64,000 nucleotides of DNA from Bacillus sp. HF117_J1_D (GCA_009928435.1 JAABNQ010000014.1:1-64000); one strand, 5' to 3'. Numbered from the stretch's first letter, positions 8,349 to 23,460 are shown. The notes: generated from the letters alone by a model not told the origin. Made by a program: numbers and translations.

Positions 8349-8377
8349 TTGCCGAAAGTTTTTCTTTTATGTAAAAT
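8349..8377 (+). promoter_or_regulatory. Candidate SigA promoter for upp at the repeat edge
   Basis: TTGCCG (8349-8354), 17 bp, TAAAAT (8372-8377). The -35 directly abuts the end of the dispersed repeat. A hairpin (GGGTGAA / TTCATCC) follows in the 100-base leader. Confidence 0.5.
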
Positions 8378-8480
8378 GAGCAAGGGTATAACGACCAGAG
8401 CGAGGGTGAATTGGTTCATCCGAATCACTTCGAATGCTCCCGTCTTGATCGCGAATAAAAAGAATAAAGGAGAGAGCACT

Positions 8481-9110
8481 ATGGGCAACGTTTATGTAAT
8501 CGACCATCCTCTCATTCAGCACAAAATTACGTATATCCGTGATAAAAATACAGGGACAAAGGAATTTCGTGAGCTTGTTGATGAAGTGGCAACACTGATG
8601 GCTTTTGAAATTACCAGGGATATGCCGTTAAAAGAGATCGAGGTATCAACCCCTGTGAGCAAGGCAACCTCAAAAGTGCTGGCTGGAAAAAAGATAGGCA
8701 TCGTGCCGATCCTCAGAGCTGGAATTGGAATGGTGGACGGTATATTAAAATTGATTCCTGCTGCAAAAGTGGGACATGTTGGCCTTTACCGTGACCCAGA
8801 AACTTTAAAGCCAGTCGAATATTATTTAAAACTGCCGAGTGATGTACAGGAGAGATTTTTCATTGTCGTCGATCCTATGCTTGCTACGGGTGGCACTGCT
8901 GTAGAAGCAATCCATTCATTGAAAAAGCGCGGCGCTAAACAAATTAAGCTTATGTGTCTGATTGCTGCTCCAGAGGGAGTCAAAGCGATCCAGGAAGCTC
9001 ACCCAGATGTGGATCTCTATGTTGCGGGTGTAGATGAAAAGCTTGATGAAAAAGGATATATTGTCCCGGGCTTAGGGGACGCAGGGGATCGTTTATTTGG
9101 AACAAAGTAA
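8481..9110 (+). CDS. upp: Uracil phosphoribosyltransferase
   Basis: Pyrimidine salvage enzyme: uracil plus PRPP gives UMP. From the ATG at 8481 (AAAGGAGAGAG upstream) the product is 209 residues, the usual length. Features are the N-terminal [31 protein letters not shown] and the PRPP-binding [16 protein letters not shown]; the C-terminal [13 protein letters not shown] binds uracil. The frame stays open far upstream through a dispersed repeat, but that part has no homology-like features and no ribosome site. Confidence 0.97.
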   Translation: MGNVYVIDHPLIQHKITYIRDKNTGTKEFRELVDEVATLMAFEITRDMPLKEIEVSTPVSKATSKVLAGKKIGIVPILRAGIGMVDGILKLIPAAKVGHVGLYRDPETLKPVEYYLKLPSDVQERFFIVVDPMLATGGTAVEAIHSLKKRGAKQIKLMCLIAAPEGVKAIQEAHPDVDLYVAGVDEKLDEKGYIVPGLGDAGDRLFGTK

Positions 9111-9150
9111 TTCTTATCATAAAAATGAAAGAAGAGGGATCTGATTCCAA

Positions 9151-10302
9151 ATGAATAGACGAATCAAAGTCCTATCTGTTTTTGGTACAAGACCTGAGGC
9201 CATTAAAATGGCGCCCCTTGTGAAGGAACTAAAGGCAAGAGATCATGACTTTGAATCGTTTGTGGCCGTTACAGCCCAGCACCGGCAAATGCTTGATCAA
9301 GTACTTGAGGTTTTCAATATCAAGCCGGATTATGACTTAAACATCATGAAGGAAAGCCAAACTCTGACAGATATTACGGTGCGCAGCCTCGAGGGACTTA
9401 ATGGAGTAATCAAGGAACTTCAGCCTGATATTGTCCTTGTTCATGGTGATACGACCACAACATTCTCAGCAAGTCTCGCCGCATTTTATAACCAGTCCGC
9501 TGTAGGGCATGTTGAAGCGGGATTAAGAACTTGGAATAAATATTCCCCTTTTCCTGAAGAGTTGAACCGCCAGCTGACAGGGATTATGGCGGATTTGCAT
9601 TTTTCGCCAACTGATAGAGCTGCTCAGAATCTGATCAATGAAGATAAAGAAGAAAAGTGTATCTTTATTACAGGAAACACGGCGATTGATGCTCTTAAAA
9701 CGACAGTAAAAAATAAATATGAACATGAAGTACTCGATAAACTAGGTAGTGACCGTTTGCTTCTCCTTACTGCCCACCGCAGGGAAAATTTGGGACAGCC
9801 CATGAGGAACATGTTCAGGGCCATTAAACGAATCGTCAATGAGCAGTCGGATATCCAGGTGATCTATCCAGTTCATTTAAACCCGGTTGTCCGGACCATT
9901 GCGAGTGAAGAATTGGGAGATGACCCACGAATACACTTAATTGAACCGCTAGGAGTAATTGATTTTCATAACTTTGCAAACCGGGCTTACTTAATCCTTA
10001 CTGATTCGGGTGGTGTGCAGGAAGAGGCCCCATCGCTCGGTGTTCCAGTCCTCGTTCTCCGTGATACGACAGAGCGTCCAGAGGGCATTGAAGCAGGGAC
10101 CTTGAAGCTTGCGGGAACGGATGAAGAGACAATTTATCGTTTGGCAACGGAACTGATTACTGATTCCAATAAATATAAGAAAATGGCTCATGCCATGAAT
10201 CCTTATGGAGATGGAGAAGCTTCAAAACGGATTGCAGACGCCATATTATATTATTTTAAAAAGAAAAATGAAAAACCGGAACCTTTTCGGCCAGTTGATT
10301 GA
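9151..10302 (+). CDS. mnaA: UDP-N-acetylglucosamine 2-epimerase
   Basis: Non-hydrolysing epimerase (WecB/MnaA family) making UDP-ManNAc for teichoic acid linkage units and other glycopolymers. The 383-residue protein shows FGTRPEAIKMAPL at the N-terminus, HGDTTTTF, HVEAGLRT, LLTAHRRENLG and the C-terminal LTDSGGVQEEAPSLGVP and RDTTERPEG. AGAGGG lies about 12 bases before the ATG. It sits between upp and the atp operon; the terminator that follows separates it from atpZ. Confidence 0.95.
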   Translation: MNRRIKVLSVFGTRPEAIKMAPLVKELKARDHDFESFVAVTAQHRQMLDQVLEVFNIKPDYDLNIMKESQTLTDITVRSLEGLNGVIKELQPDIVLVHGDTTTTFSASLAAFYNQSAVGHVEAGLRTWNKYSPFPEELNRQLTGIMADLHFSPTDRAAQNLINEDKEEKCIFITGNTAIDALKTTVKNKYEHEVLDKLGSDRLLLLTAHRRENLGQPMRNMFRAIKRIVNEQSDIQVIYPVHLNPVVRTIASEELGDDPRIHLIEPLGVIDFHNFANRAYLILTDSGGVQEEAPSLGVPVLVLRDTTERPEGIEAGTLKLAGTDEETIYRLATELITDSNKYKKMAHAMNPYGDGEASKRIADAILYYFKKKNEKPEPFRPVD

Positions 10303-10329
10303 ACAGGAGGAGAATTTCCTCCTGTTTTT
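10302..10329 (+). terminator. Terminator after mnaA
   Basis: Perfect 10-bp stem AACAGGAGGA / TCCTCCTGTT with a 5-base loop and T run, overlapping the last base of the mnaA stop codon. Confidence 0.9.
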
Positions 10330-10467
10330 GGTCATGTCGTATGGTCAATTTATCTTTCGCGAATTGACAAAAAAAAGTCGAAAAACCACATGTTAGATGA
10401 AATTTGATGAAATTGTGACAAACTGAAAAACGCGATTAGTTTGTTTCTAATTTCACATGAAACCCGT

Positions 10468-10496
10468 TGACTTTGACATGACCCTATTGTATGCTA
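10468..10496 (+). promoter_or_regulatory. SigA promoter of the atp operon
   Basis: TTGACT (10468-10473), 17 bp, TATGCT (10491-10496), about 100 bases before atpZ. This is the best promoter in the mnaA-atpZ gap. Confidence 0.65.
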
Positions 10497-10593
10497 ACAA
10501 AGGGTATGAAGAGGAGAGTATATTCACTTGCTTTCATCCAAAAATCGTTCGGATTTTGTTAAATAAACTCGAAATTTGTAGCCTGGTTAAAAA

Positions 10594-10827
10594 ATGAGAA
10601 AGATGATGCAAATGAGTAGGAAAAATCGTCATCCGCTTCTTGGGATGGCCCTTTATTCTGCCATTTTGGCACAATTGGCTGGCTCTGTTCTAGTGGGAAT
10701 TTTCCTTGGAAGATGGCTAGATGAAAAAATCGGACTTGAGCCGCTTTTCATGATTATCGGTCTTCTTGCTGGTTTGGCAATAGGAGTACTAGGGGTTATT
10801 TTAACAGTCCGGCAATCGGGGGATTAG
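10594..10827 (+). CDS. atpZ: AtpZ/AtpI-type small membrane protein
   Basis: Small protein (77 residues) at the head of the ATP synthase operon. It has a basic N-terminus and two hydrophobic helices (about 20-40 and 48-68) joined by GRWLDEKIGLEP, the pattern of AtpZ proteins of Bacillus atp operons. AtpZ and AtpI have been linked to Mg2+/Ca2+ uptake and synthase assembly; role here is inferred by family and position. The start is uncertain: Met codons at 10594, 10603, 10606 and 10612 are all close and none has a strong ribosome site. Confidence 0.8.
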   Translation: MRKMMQMSRKNRHPLLGMALYSAILAQLAGSVLVGIFLGRWLDEKIGLEPLFMIIGLLAGLAIGVLGVILTVRQSGD

Positions 10828-10833
10828 AAAGAT

Positions 10834-11226
10834 ATGGATGACCTCCAACAGTTATTTAATAGACAAAGGAAGTACATACTGTACTTATTGGCAATTCTTG
10901 TATTGGGTTGGGGCTTCACTCCTTACCAATCTATTTTTATGGGATTGATTCTTGGGACTTCCATTAGTTTTTTTAACTTGTGGATGATGGTCCGAAGAAT
11001 GAAGAAATTTGGGGAAGCTGTGTTGGCAGGACGTAAGATGCGTTCCTTGGGAACATTATCCAGGATGGCAGCTGCCATTTTGGGCGTATTCATCGCCATG
11101 CAGTATCCAGAAACCTTCAATCTCATAAGTGTGATCATAGGATTAATGACATCTTACCTTGTCATAGCGATAGATGCTTTAATCTCCATCCTTTTTAGAA
11201 AAGACAAGCAGCGGGAAGAGAGGTGA
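10834..11226 (+). CDS. atpI: ATP synthase subunit I
   Basis: The 130-residue membrane protein has four predicted helices and a conserved basic cytoplasmic loop (MMVRRMKKFGEAV). It matches B. subtilis AtpI in size and place. AtpI assists c-ring assembly and is not part of the finished enzyme. It starts 6 bases after the atpZ stop and ends 7 bases before atpB, so the three are translated from one message. Confidence 0.9.
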   Translation: MDDLQQLFNRQRKYILYLLAILVLGWGFTPYQSIFMGLILGTSISFFNLWMMVRRMKKFGEAVLAGRKMRSLGTLSRMAAAILGVFIAMQYPETFNLISVIIGLMTSYLVIAIDALISILFRKDKQREER

Positions 11227-11233
11227 GTTCTAA

Positions 11234-11947
<714 letters not shown>

Positions 11948-11984
11948 TATATACTTGTTCATCAAAATGGACAAAGAATTTTAA

Positions 11985-12236
<252 letters not shown>

Positions 12237-12264
12237 CATTTATTGAATAATCAGAACATGTTTG

Positions 12265-12299
12265 AAAATGGCGAAGAAGAAAACACTTCGCCATTTTTT
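12265..12299 (+). terminator. Terminator-like hairpin between atpE and atpF
   Basis: Perfect 12-bp stem AAAATGGCGAAG (12265-12276) / CTTCGCCATTTT (12286-12297), 9-base loop, with six T residues at 12294-12299. It looks like an intrinsic terminator inside the operon, yet no promoter is evident before atpF, so partial read-through is likely. Confidence 0.75.
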
Positions 12300-12300
12300 A

Positions 12301-12447
12301 AGAAAAGCGGAGGCGCCTCGCTCAGCCCCGACAAGCACAAGACGATTCCCGAGGAGGCAGTACTTCAGCCACCACAGGGAATTGGCTTGTGACCTCGAGG
12401 GGCTAGGTGCCGCAGCTAGACAAAAAAAGCGGAGGCGCCTTGCTTAG
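12301..12447 (-). repeat. Dispersed intergenic repeat, reverse copy inside the atp operon
   Basis: On the minus strand 12421-12301 has the same conserved ends as the copies at 8.2 and 29.1 kb (GTCTAGCTGC-GGCACCTA start; GAGGCGCCTCCGCTTTTCTT end) but a different middle. Internal pairs AGCCCC/GGGGCT and ACAAGC/GCTTGT would form a long hairpin. A second partial end (AAAAAGCGGAGGCGCCTTGCTTAGC) sits at 12423-12447, mirroring the duplicated end of copy 1. It expands the atpE-atpF spacer to about 320 bases. Confidence 0.8.
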
Positions 12448-12484
12448 CGGTTCCTACCGCTGATTAGTAGTAAAAAACATTTAA

Positions 12485-13620
<1,136 letters not shown>

Positions 13621-13634
13621 GACGATTTGAATAA

Positions 13635-15161
<1,527 letters not shown>

Positions 15162-15177
15162 AATAAATGATGGCTGA

Positions 15178-15207
15178 AGGCGCCAAGCTTAATAGCCTTT
15201 GGCGCCT
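15178..15207 (+). other. Intercistronic hairpin between atpA and atpG
   Basis: Ten-base-pair stem AGGCGCCAAG / TTTGGCGCCT (one G-U) with 10-base loop and no T run. It may protect or process the mRNA; it is not a canonical terminator. Confidence 0.55.
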
Positions 15208-15248
15208 CTTCAACAGAATATGATTACTTTAAGTAACAAGGGTGGTGA

Positions 15249-16112
<864 letters not shown>

Positions 16113-16139
16113 ATAAATGGAAAAATTATTAATATTTGA

Positions 16140-17582
<1,443 letters not shown>

Positions 17583-17586
17583 ATAG

Positions 17587-18006
<420 letters not shown>

Positions 18007-18016
18007 AACACTTCAT

Positions 18017-18054
18017 ATAACACCTTCTGGTCTTGCTTGATCGGAAGGTGTTAT
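18017..18054 (+). terminator. Hairpin at the end of the atp operon
   Basis: Perfect 11-bp stem ATAACACCTTC / GAAGGTGTTAT with a 16-base loop. Only a short T-rich tail follows, so termination may be partial and ywzB may receive read-through. Confidence 0.6.
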
Positions 18055-18107
18055 TTATGAAAACCAACTGGAACTTTTCCTCTGATTTTGAACAAGGGGG
18101 TACTCCA

Positions 18108-18350
18108 ATGATCGATGGAATGGATTTTGGTCAACAGGCTCTGATCAGCATCATTTCGCATTTGATATTTATTGGCTTCACTTTTTGGGCCCTTCAAGCA
18201 CTGCATTTCGATAAACTTCTAAGTGCTGGTCGGGTTTTACAGGCCAGAATTCTATATATTATTTTAACGATTGCTATCGGGTCTACCGTAAGTAATTTCT
18301 TTTTAGATTATTTACATTGGTCTCGTCAGCTGCAGTATTTTTTTAAATAG
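18108..18350 (+). CDS. ywzB: DUF1146 membrane protein YwzB
   Basis: Two-helix membrane protein of 80 residues, function unknown, conserved at this position in Bacillus. Visible family segments are GQQALISIISHLIFIGFTFW and YIILTIAIGSTVSNFFLDYL. The ATG at 18108 has AAGGGGG 8 bases upstream; a longer in-frame start is possible but has no ribosome site. Confidence 0.85.
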   Translation: MIDGMDFGQQALISIISHLIFIGFTFWALQALHFDKLLSAGRVLQARILYIILTIAIGSTVSNFFLDYLHWSRQLQYFFK

Positions 18351-18519
18351 GTCTTTTGGCCCGTTTTCAAACGACATCTTTTTGTTTATGATTTGAGTTG
18401 TGAGTGTAGAATTTAAGAAATTTGTCGAAAAGACATGGTTAATTTGTCTATAAATGCAGTTATTCTTAAAGTATGTACTCCTTGGCAGTGGAAACACTTA
18501 TGTTAAGGGGGAGAATACA

Positions 18520-19254
18520 ATGAAAGAGCGCTGCAGGAATTATTTCATTCTATTTATGCTTTTCACTTGTTTGAGTGCCGTTTTTATTGGGAATAAAACA
18601 AGTGTTGCAGGGCAAAGCGAGCTGGATATTGAAAAGTTAGCATATGCAGTTCAAAACCAACACGGAACCATCATTGAATGGTCTCTACATACAAGAGAAT
18701 TGGGTAAACAACCACAGGAATGGACTGTCACCAGACTAAAGAAGGCATTTCCTGATTGGGAATGGTCTTTGTCTGCCATTTCAGAGAAAGAAACGGTGAC
18801 AGGAATCAAACGGCATGGCGATATAGAAGAGAAAGTAAAAGCTGTAACTGCCGACAACAAGGCCAATCTCATTTCTTACGTTTCCTATGAAGTCACAGGT
18901 TTAGCGTGGGATAAGAGTTCGGTCAAAAGAGCATGGAAGTTATTACAATCCAGGACAGAACTGATTTTTAATCAAAAACCTGTTGTGTTCTCTTGTATCA
19001 AAGGCGTATTCAATGATGAAGATGAGTTTGGACGGTCTCACGTAAGCGAAATATTATCATCTCTTCAGGCGAAGGAAAAAGAGGCACTTAGTGAGGAGGA
19101 TTTCGTATCCATTTCAGCGTATTCTTCTCTATTTGCACAATCTCTATCACTTCTCGATGAAGAAATGAACCTGCAGATTGGTCTGCGTAAAAACAATGCA
19201 GGACATGGTACATACTTCACGGTAGGCACACCCATCCTGACAAATGAATACTAA
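18520..19254 (+). CDS. ywmB: YwmB family exported protein
   Basis: The product has 244 residues with a signal peptide (FILFMLFTCLSAVFIGN, cleavage likely after SVAG). It matches the YwmB/DUF1779 (TATA-box-binding-like fold) family encoded before murAA in Bacillus; function unknown. The ATG at 18520 is preceded by AAGGGGGAG. The stop is 33 bases before murA, so both may be on one transcript. Confidence 0.85.
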   Translation: MKERCRNYFILFMLFTCLSAVFIGNKTSVAGQSELDIEKLAYAVQNQHGTIIEWSLHTRELGKQPQEWTVTRLKKAFPDWEWSLSAISEKETVTGIKRHGDIEEKVKAVTADNKANLISYVSYEVTGLAWDKSSVKRAWKLLQSRTELIFNQKPVVFSCIKGVFNDEDEFGRSHVSEILSSLQAKEKEALSEEDFVSISAYSSLFAQSLSLLDEEMNLQIGLRKNNAGHGTYFTVGTPILTNEY

Positions 19255-19287
19255 TATAAAAGAAAATAGACGCGGAGGGGAATACTC

Positions 19288-20598
19288 TTGGAAAAGATCA
19301 TCGTCCGCGGCGGGAAAAGGCTCAGCGGCACAGTCAAGGTTGAAGGTGCAAAAAATGCTGTTTTGCCTGTTATCGCTGCATCATTATTGGCAAGCGAAGG
19401 AAAAAGCGTCATTCGCGAAGTACCAACTCTCTCCGATGTATACACTATTGGTGAAGTGTTGCGTCACTTGAATACTGAAGTGAATTTTGAAAATAAAACG
19501 GTTTATGTGGATGCTTCAAAAGAACTCAATATCGAAGCTCCATTTGAATATGTTCGGAAAATGAGGGCATCAGTGCTTGTGATGGGGCCATTACTAGCAA
19601 GACAAGGTAAAGCTCGCGTGGCTCTCCCAGGCGGATGCGCAATCGGTTCTCGGCCAATTGATTTACACTTAAAAGGCTTTGAGGCAATGGGAGCAAAAGT
19701 ATCTGTAGGAAATGGATACATTGAAGCTGCTGCTGAACAATTGACAGGTGCTAAAATTTACTTGGATTTCCCAAGTGTTGGTGCAACACAAAATATTATG
19801 ATGGCAGCTGTACTGGCTAAAGGTACAAGTGTGATTGAGAATTGTGCGAAGGAACCTGAAATCGCGGATCTGGCTGCTTATTTAAATAAAATGGGAGCTA
19901 GTGTAAGAGGCGCTGGCACTGAAACGATTGTCATCGAAGGTGTTGATCGTTTGTATGGTGCGGACCACACGATTATGCCAGACCGAATTGAGGCTGGGAG
20001 CTTTATGGTGGCAGCGGCGATAACCGAAGGGGACGTGCTCATCGAAGGAGCAATCGCAGACCACATGGCTTCTGTCGTAGCTAAGCTTGAGGAAATGAAT
20101 GTGAAGATTATTCAGGAAGAAAACGGCCTTCGCGTGATGGGCCCGGAAAAACTGAAGCCGGTAGATATTAAAACAATGCCGCATCCAGGATTTCCAACGG
20201 ATATGCAATCTCAAATGATGGCTTTGCTGCTTTGTGCAGAAGGAACCAGTGTCATTACAGAAACGGTATTCGAGAATCGCTTTATGCACGTAGAAGAATT
20301 CCGTAGAATGAACAGCGATATTAAAATTGAAGGACGTTCAGTCATTATCCAAGGGCCCTGTGAGCTTCAAGGAGCTGAAGTGGCTGCAACCGACTTGCGT
20401 GCAGCAGCAGCTCTGATTATCGCTGGTTTGAAGGCAGACGGGTATACTCGTGTAACCGAGCTGAAACACTTAGACCGCGGTTATCTAGACTTCCACAAGA
20501 AACTGCAAGGGCTCGGAGCCGATATAGAACGAATTACGGAAGTTTCCAGCGAAATCAACCAAGAAGAAACCAATATTGTGACTGACATGAATGCATGA
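19288..20598 (+). CDS. murA: UDP-N-acetylglucosamine 1-carboxyvinyltransferase
   Basis: First committed step of peptidoglycan synthesis: enolpyruvyl transfer from PEP to UDP-GlcNAc. The 436-residue protein has the catalytic Cys in [18 protein letters not shown] (the fosfomycin target), [16 protein letters not shown] and [13 protein letters not shown]. Starts with TTG, GGAGGGGA upstream. Position next to ywmB and spoIID identifies it as the MurAA-type paralogue. Confidence 0.97.
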   Translation: MEKIIVRGGKRLSGTVKVEGAKNAVLPVIAASLLASEGKSVIREVPTLSDVYTIGEVLRHLNTEVNFENKTVYVDASKELNIEAPFEYVRKMRASVLVMGPLLARQGKARVALPGGCAIGSRPIDLHLKGFEAMGAKVSVGNGYIEAAAEQLTGAKIYLDFPSVGATQNIMMAAVLAKGTSVIENCAKEPEIADLAAYLNKMGASVRGAGTETIVIEGVDRLYGADHTIMPDRIEAGSFMVAAAITEGDVLIEGAIADHMASVVAKLEEMNVKIIQEENGLRVMGPEKLKPVDIKTMPHPGFPTDMQSQMMALLLCAEGTSVITETVFENRFMHVEEFRRMNSDIKIEGRSVIIQGPCELQGAEVAATDLRAAAALIIAGLKADGYTRVTELKHLDRGYLDFHKKLQGLGADIERITEVSSEINQEETNIVTDMNA

Positions 20599-20605
20599 TA
20601 GGATA

Positions 20606-20627
20606 AACCCGCGAAGGCGGGTTTTTT
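20606..20627 (+). terminator. Terminator after murA
   Basis: Stem AACCCGC / GCGGGTT with tetraloop GAAG and a run of six T. Confidence 0.9.
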
Positions 20628-20645
20628 AATTCCCCCTCTTAAATA

Positions 20646-20673
20646 GCATAAATGCTTGTCCTTCTGAATAAAT
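20646..20673 (+). promoter_or_regulatory. Candidate SigE promoter for spoIID
   Basis: GCATAAA (20646-20652), 13 bp, GAATAAAT (20666-20673) resembles the SigE pattern (ATA-type -35, CATACAnT -10). spoIID is SigE-dependent in B. subtilis. The leader contains a hairpin AAGGTGA / TCACCTT (20680-20704). Confidence 0.45.
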
Positions 20674-20729
20674 TGGACCAAGGTGATTATTTTCAAGTCA
20701 CCTTAATTTTTATATTGGAGGCATCAGGC

Positions 20730-21761
20730 ATGAAGCAACTCAAACCGCTGCTTTTTACGTCCGTACTCTTAATCGCCGTTTCCTTTCTCGTTCCATCCCT
20801 ACTTGTTCTACCTTTTTCTAAAGAAAAAACGATGGTTGAACTAGATGAAAAGCCAGCCAAATTGCCGCCAAAAAAAGCCACTGAGCCACCCGCCCAACCA
20901 TCTGCTGAAGTTGCCGTTTATCGTACCACTGCAAAAACGGTGGAAAAACTCCCATTAGAGGAATATGTAGTAGGGGTGGTAGCGTCAGAAATGCCGGCTG
21001 ATTTTGAAGAGGAAGCATTAAAAGCCCAGGCACTTACAGCAAGAACCTATATTGTAAATCAACTGGTTAATCCCGAAAACTCCCAGGTTCCGGAAAACGC
21101 AAATGTGACAGATACTGTTCTTCATCAAGTTTTTAAAAATAAGAAGGAACTGAAGCTTCAGTGGGGGAAAGATTTCGAATGGAAGATGGAAAAAATTGTG
21201 AAAGCTGTGAAGGCGACGGAAGGGAAAGTTCTTACTTATCATGACAAGCCGATTACCGCGTCCTTTTTCTCCACAAGTAATGGATATACGGAAAGTGCAG
21301 AGGATTATTGGGATAAGCCAGTACCTTATTTAAAAAGTGTAGAAAGCCCTTGGGACAGTCAATCGCCGAAATTCAATGACCAGAAGGTGATTAGTGTAAA
21401 AGAGTTTCAGCAAAGGCTTAATGTTAACATTGAGAAATCGGGAGATGTTGGAACGGTTACAGCACGAACACCAGGAAAAAAGGTAGCCGAAGTTTCCATC
21501 GGCGGCAAGAGTTTTACAGGCAGAGAGATTCGTGAAAAGCTTGATCTGAAATCGACCGATTTCAAATGGGAGAGGAAAGGCAACTCTATCATTATCAATA
21601 CTAAAGGCTACGGGCATGGCGTGGGAATGAGTCAATATGGTGCGAACGGAATGGCAAAGGAAGGGAAGAAATTTGATGACATCGTCACCCATTATTATCA
21701 GGGTGTCAACATTTCAAATGCCAGCCAGTTTTTTGATAAAACGGTTGCGTCAACCCAATGA
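20730..21761 (+). CDS. spoIID: Stage II sporulation protein D
   Basis: Lytic transglycosylase of the SpoIID-SpoIIM-SpoIIP engulfment machine, made in the mother cell. From the ATG at 20730 (TTGGAGG upstream) it is 343 residues, like B. subtilis SpoIID. One N-terminal membrane anchor, then the SpoIID domain with the catalytic Glu region VVASEMPADFEEEALKAQAL, HDKPITASFFSTSNGYTE and the C-terminal GYGHGVGMSQYGANGMA. Confidence 0.95.
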   Translation: MKQLKPLLFTSVLLIAVSFLVPSLLVLPFSKEKTMVELDEKPAKLPPKKATEPPAQPSAEVAVYRTTAKTVEKLPLEEYVVGVVASEMPADFEEEALKAQALTARTYIVNQLVNPENSQVPENANVTDTVLHQVFKNKKELKLQWGKDFEWKMEKIVKAVKATEGKVLTYHDKPITASFFSTSNGYTESAEDYWDKPVPYLKSVESPWDSQSPKFNDQKVISVKEFQQRLNVNIEKSGDVGTVTARTPGKKVAEVSIGGKSFTGREIREKLDLKSTDFKWERKGNSIIINTKGYGHGVGMSQYGANGMAKEGKKFDDIVTHYYQGVNISNASQFFDKTVASTQ

Positions 21762-21763
21762 TA

Positions 21764-21799
21764 TAAAGCCGGCAGTCCCATAAGGGGAGGCTGGCTTTT
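21764..21799 (+). terminator. Terminator after spoIID
   Basis: Stem AAAGCCGGC...CCC-ATAA-GGG...GCTGGCTTT with small internal mismatches and TTTT at the 3' side. Confidence 0.7.
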
Positions 21800-21882
21800 C
21801 TGTTAAAATCAAGGGAAATATTGATTTGTTGAATAAAAAATACATAATATCAGAAAATAAGAAGTGTTTTTCTCATTTTCAA

Positions 21883-21912
21883 GTATATAATTCTGTCTTT
21901 CTGTTCAAAATG
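21883..21912 (+). promoter_or_regulatory. Candidate SigF promoter for spoIIQ
   Basis: GTATA (21883-21887), 15 bp, GTTCAAAATG (21903-21912) fits the SigF pattern GYATA / GGnnAnAnTR with one mismatch. It would give a very short leader ending in the AGGTGA ribosome site. Confidence 0.55.
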
Positions 21913-21930
21913 ATGGCAGAGGTGATGAAA

Positions 21931-22752
21931 ATGAGAGAGGAAGAAAAGAAGCGATCTTCTCTAAAAAACATTTTTAGAAAGCGGTGGGTGTTTCCGGCAA
22001 TCTATCTTGCTAGTGCTGCATTGCTCATTTCCATGATATTCTGGTATCAGACGGCCGGCCAAAATACGGCTGAAAAGCCAAACTTGACTGAGGACAGCAA
22101 AGAACTGACTGGTATGAACAATGACACAGTCGTTGAGGTCAATCAGTCCTTTGAAAATGTCTCCGTTCCGGTCAAAGACGAAAATGAAGTGGAATATATT
22201 AAGCGTTTCTTTGATGCCAATGCCGCGCCGGATGAGCAGGAAGCAGCACTCATTGTAGATGGAAATAAATACCGCACAAACATGGGAATCGATATTGCTA
22301 TGAAGGACGGCTCTAAGTTTGATGTAACAGCAGCTCTTAGTGGTAAGGTAACAGCAGTTCGCGATGATTCCCTGCTTGGCAACGTCATTGAGGTAGAACA
22401 TGAAAATGGCGTGAAGACGATTTATCAATCAGTCCAAGACATGAAGGTTAAATCCGGGGATACTGTCAAGCAAGGGCAAGTGCTTGCTACATCAGGTACA
22501 AGCCAGTTGGATAAGGAAGCGAAAAACCATCTACATTTTGAAATCCGTAAAGACAATGCGGCACTTAACCCGACTGATTTCTTCGGACAACCATTCACAG
22601 CTTTGGAAAATGCAGGTAATCAAGAAGCTGACATGGACAAGCAGGAGGAAGCAGCTGGTGAAACGGAACAAGATCCGACATCAGGAGATTCTGAGCCGCA
22701 AGAGACTGATGCTGAAGAAGAGGGGCAGTCCCCTCAAATGACAGATGAATAA
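21931..22752 (+). CDS. spoIIQ: Stage II sporulation protein Q
   Basis: Forespore membrane protein that zips to SpoIIIAH and helps build the channel between forespore and mother cell. The 273 residues comprise a basic cytoplasmic N-terminus, one membrane helix (FPAIYLASAALLISMIFWY) and a LytM/M23 domain ending in HLHFEIRKDNAALNP. The first metal-ligand motif of active M23 enzymes (HxxxD) reads NMGID here, so His is replaced by Asn and the domain is probably not catalytic, as for B. subtilis SpoIIQ. The C-terminal tail is Glu/Asp/Gln-rich. Confidence 0.92.
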   Translation: MREEEKKRSSLKNIFRKRWVFPAIYLASAALLISMIFWYQTAGQNTAEKPNLTEDSKELTGMNNDTVVEVNQSFENVSVPVKDENEVEYIKRFFDANAAPDEQEAALIVDGNKYRTNMGIDIAMKDGSKFDVTAALSGKVTAVRDDSLLGNVIEVEHENGVKTIYQSVQDMKVKSGDTVKQGQVLATSGTSQLDKEAKNHLHFEIRKDNAALNPTDFFGQPFTALENAGNQEADMDKQEEAAGETEQDPTSGDSEPQETDAEEEGQSPQMTDE

Positions 22753-22763
22753 TGGATATATTG

Positions 22764-22798
22764 AGACAGGCAAGTTTTTATCCAGCCTGTCTTTTTTT
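22764..22798 (+). terminator. Terminator after spoIIQ
   Basis: Perfect 8-bp stem AGACAGGC / GCCTGTCT, 13-base loop, followed by seven T. Confidence 0.88.
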
Positions 22799-23136
22799 CT
22801 TTTTTCAAACATTCCTCTTCCCGTTATGTGTTTTATGATAAAAATATTTGTCCTTCACCTTGTCCTTATTGCCTTTTTCGAGCATATATCTTCACTTGGA
22901 CAAATAAGATGATACCAACACGATAAAAACAGAGAGTGCTTGAGGTGAGTAATCGTTTAAATAGAGCCTACGTTCATTTAATATTTGTTTAAATCCTGTA
23001 AAATGAGCCTGATTTGCAAAAAATGACTTCCTATCCGTACAGTATGCTGTGGAACAGGTGGAAGGTTCCAATAAAGCAGACCCAGTATGTATATACAAAA
23101 GACGAGTCTCATTTCACACTCCTCACATCCAATTCA
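22799..23136. other. Long leader region of spoIIID, no gene seen
   Basis: About 340 bases between the spoIIQ terminator and the spoIIID ribosome site. No open frame with a ribosome site and no RNA gene was recognised. A SigE-like -10 (CATCCAAT, 23126-23133) lies so close to the ribosome site that it is doubtful; TATACAAA near 23092 is another weak candidate. B. subtilis spoIIID is SigE-transcribed and self-regulated. Confidence 0.4.
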
Positions 23137-23151
23137 GGGAGGGCGAGTGGT

Positions 23152-23412
23152 GTGCACGATTACATCAAAGAGCGAACGATCAAGATTGGAAAGTATATCG
23201 TGGAGACGAGAAAAACGGTTCGCATGATTGCGAAAGAGTTTGGCGTATCCAAAAGTACTGTCCATAAAGATTTGACGGAAAGGCTCCCGGAATTAAATCC
23301 GGAGCTTGCCAATCAGGTGAAAAGCATTTTGGAATACCATAAATCAATTAGGCATCTCAGGGGGGGAGAAGCGACCAAGCAAAAGTACAAAAAGGCAGAG
23401 CTTCAAAAATAA
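23152..23412 (+). CDS. spoIIID: Sporulation transcription regulator SpoIIID
   Basis: Small DNA-binding protein of the mother cell that activates or represses many SigE genes. The 86 residues follow the B. subtilis protein almost throughout: HDYIKERTIKIGKYIVETRK, the helix-turn-helix RMIAKEFGVSKSTVHKDLTE and HKSIRHLRGGEATKQKYKK. Start is GTG at 23152 with GGGAGGG upstream. Upstream in-frame sequence is non-coding leader. Confidence 0.97.
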   Translation: MHDYIKERTIKIGKYIVETRKTVRMIAKEFGVSKSTVHKDLTERLPELNPELANQVKSILEYHKSIRHLRGGEATKQKYKKAELQK

Positions 23413-23421
23413 TCTCTCGTG

Positions 23422-23460
23422 GAGGAAGGCAGGAAGTTACAGGCCTTCTTCTTTGATTTT
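23422..23460 (+). terminator. Weak terminator after spoIIID
   Basis: Stem GAGGAAGGC / GCCTTCTTC with one wobble pair, 12-base loop, T-rich tail. Confidence 0.5.

Noticed and set aside
8064-8480. Open frame extending upp by 139 residues upstream
   Set aside because: It runs through the glyA terminator and the dispersed repeat, has no ribosome site and no plausible protein features; upp starts at 8481.
12262-12447. 61-codon basic open frame between atpE and atpF
   Set aside because: It consists of the terminator hairpin and the dispersed repeat; no ribosome site.
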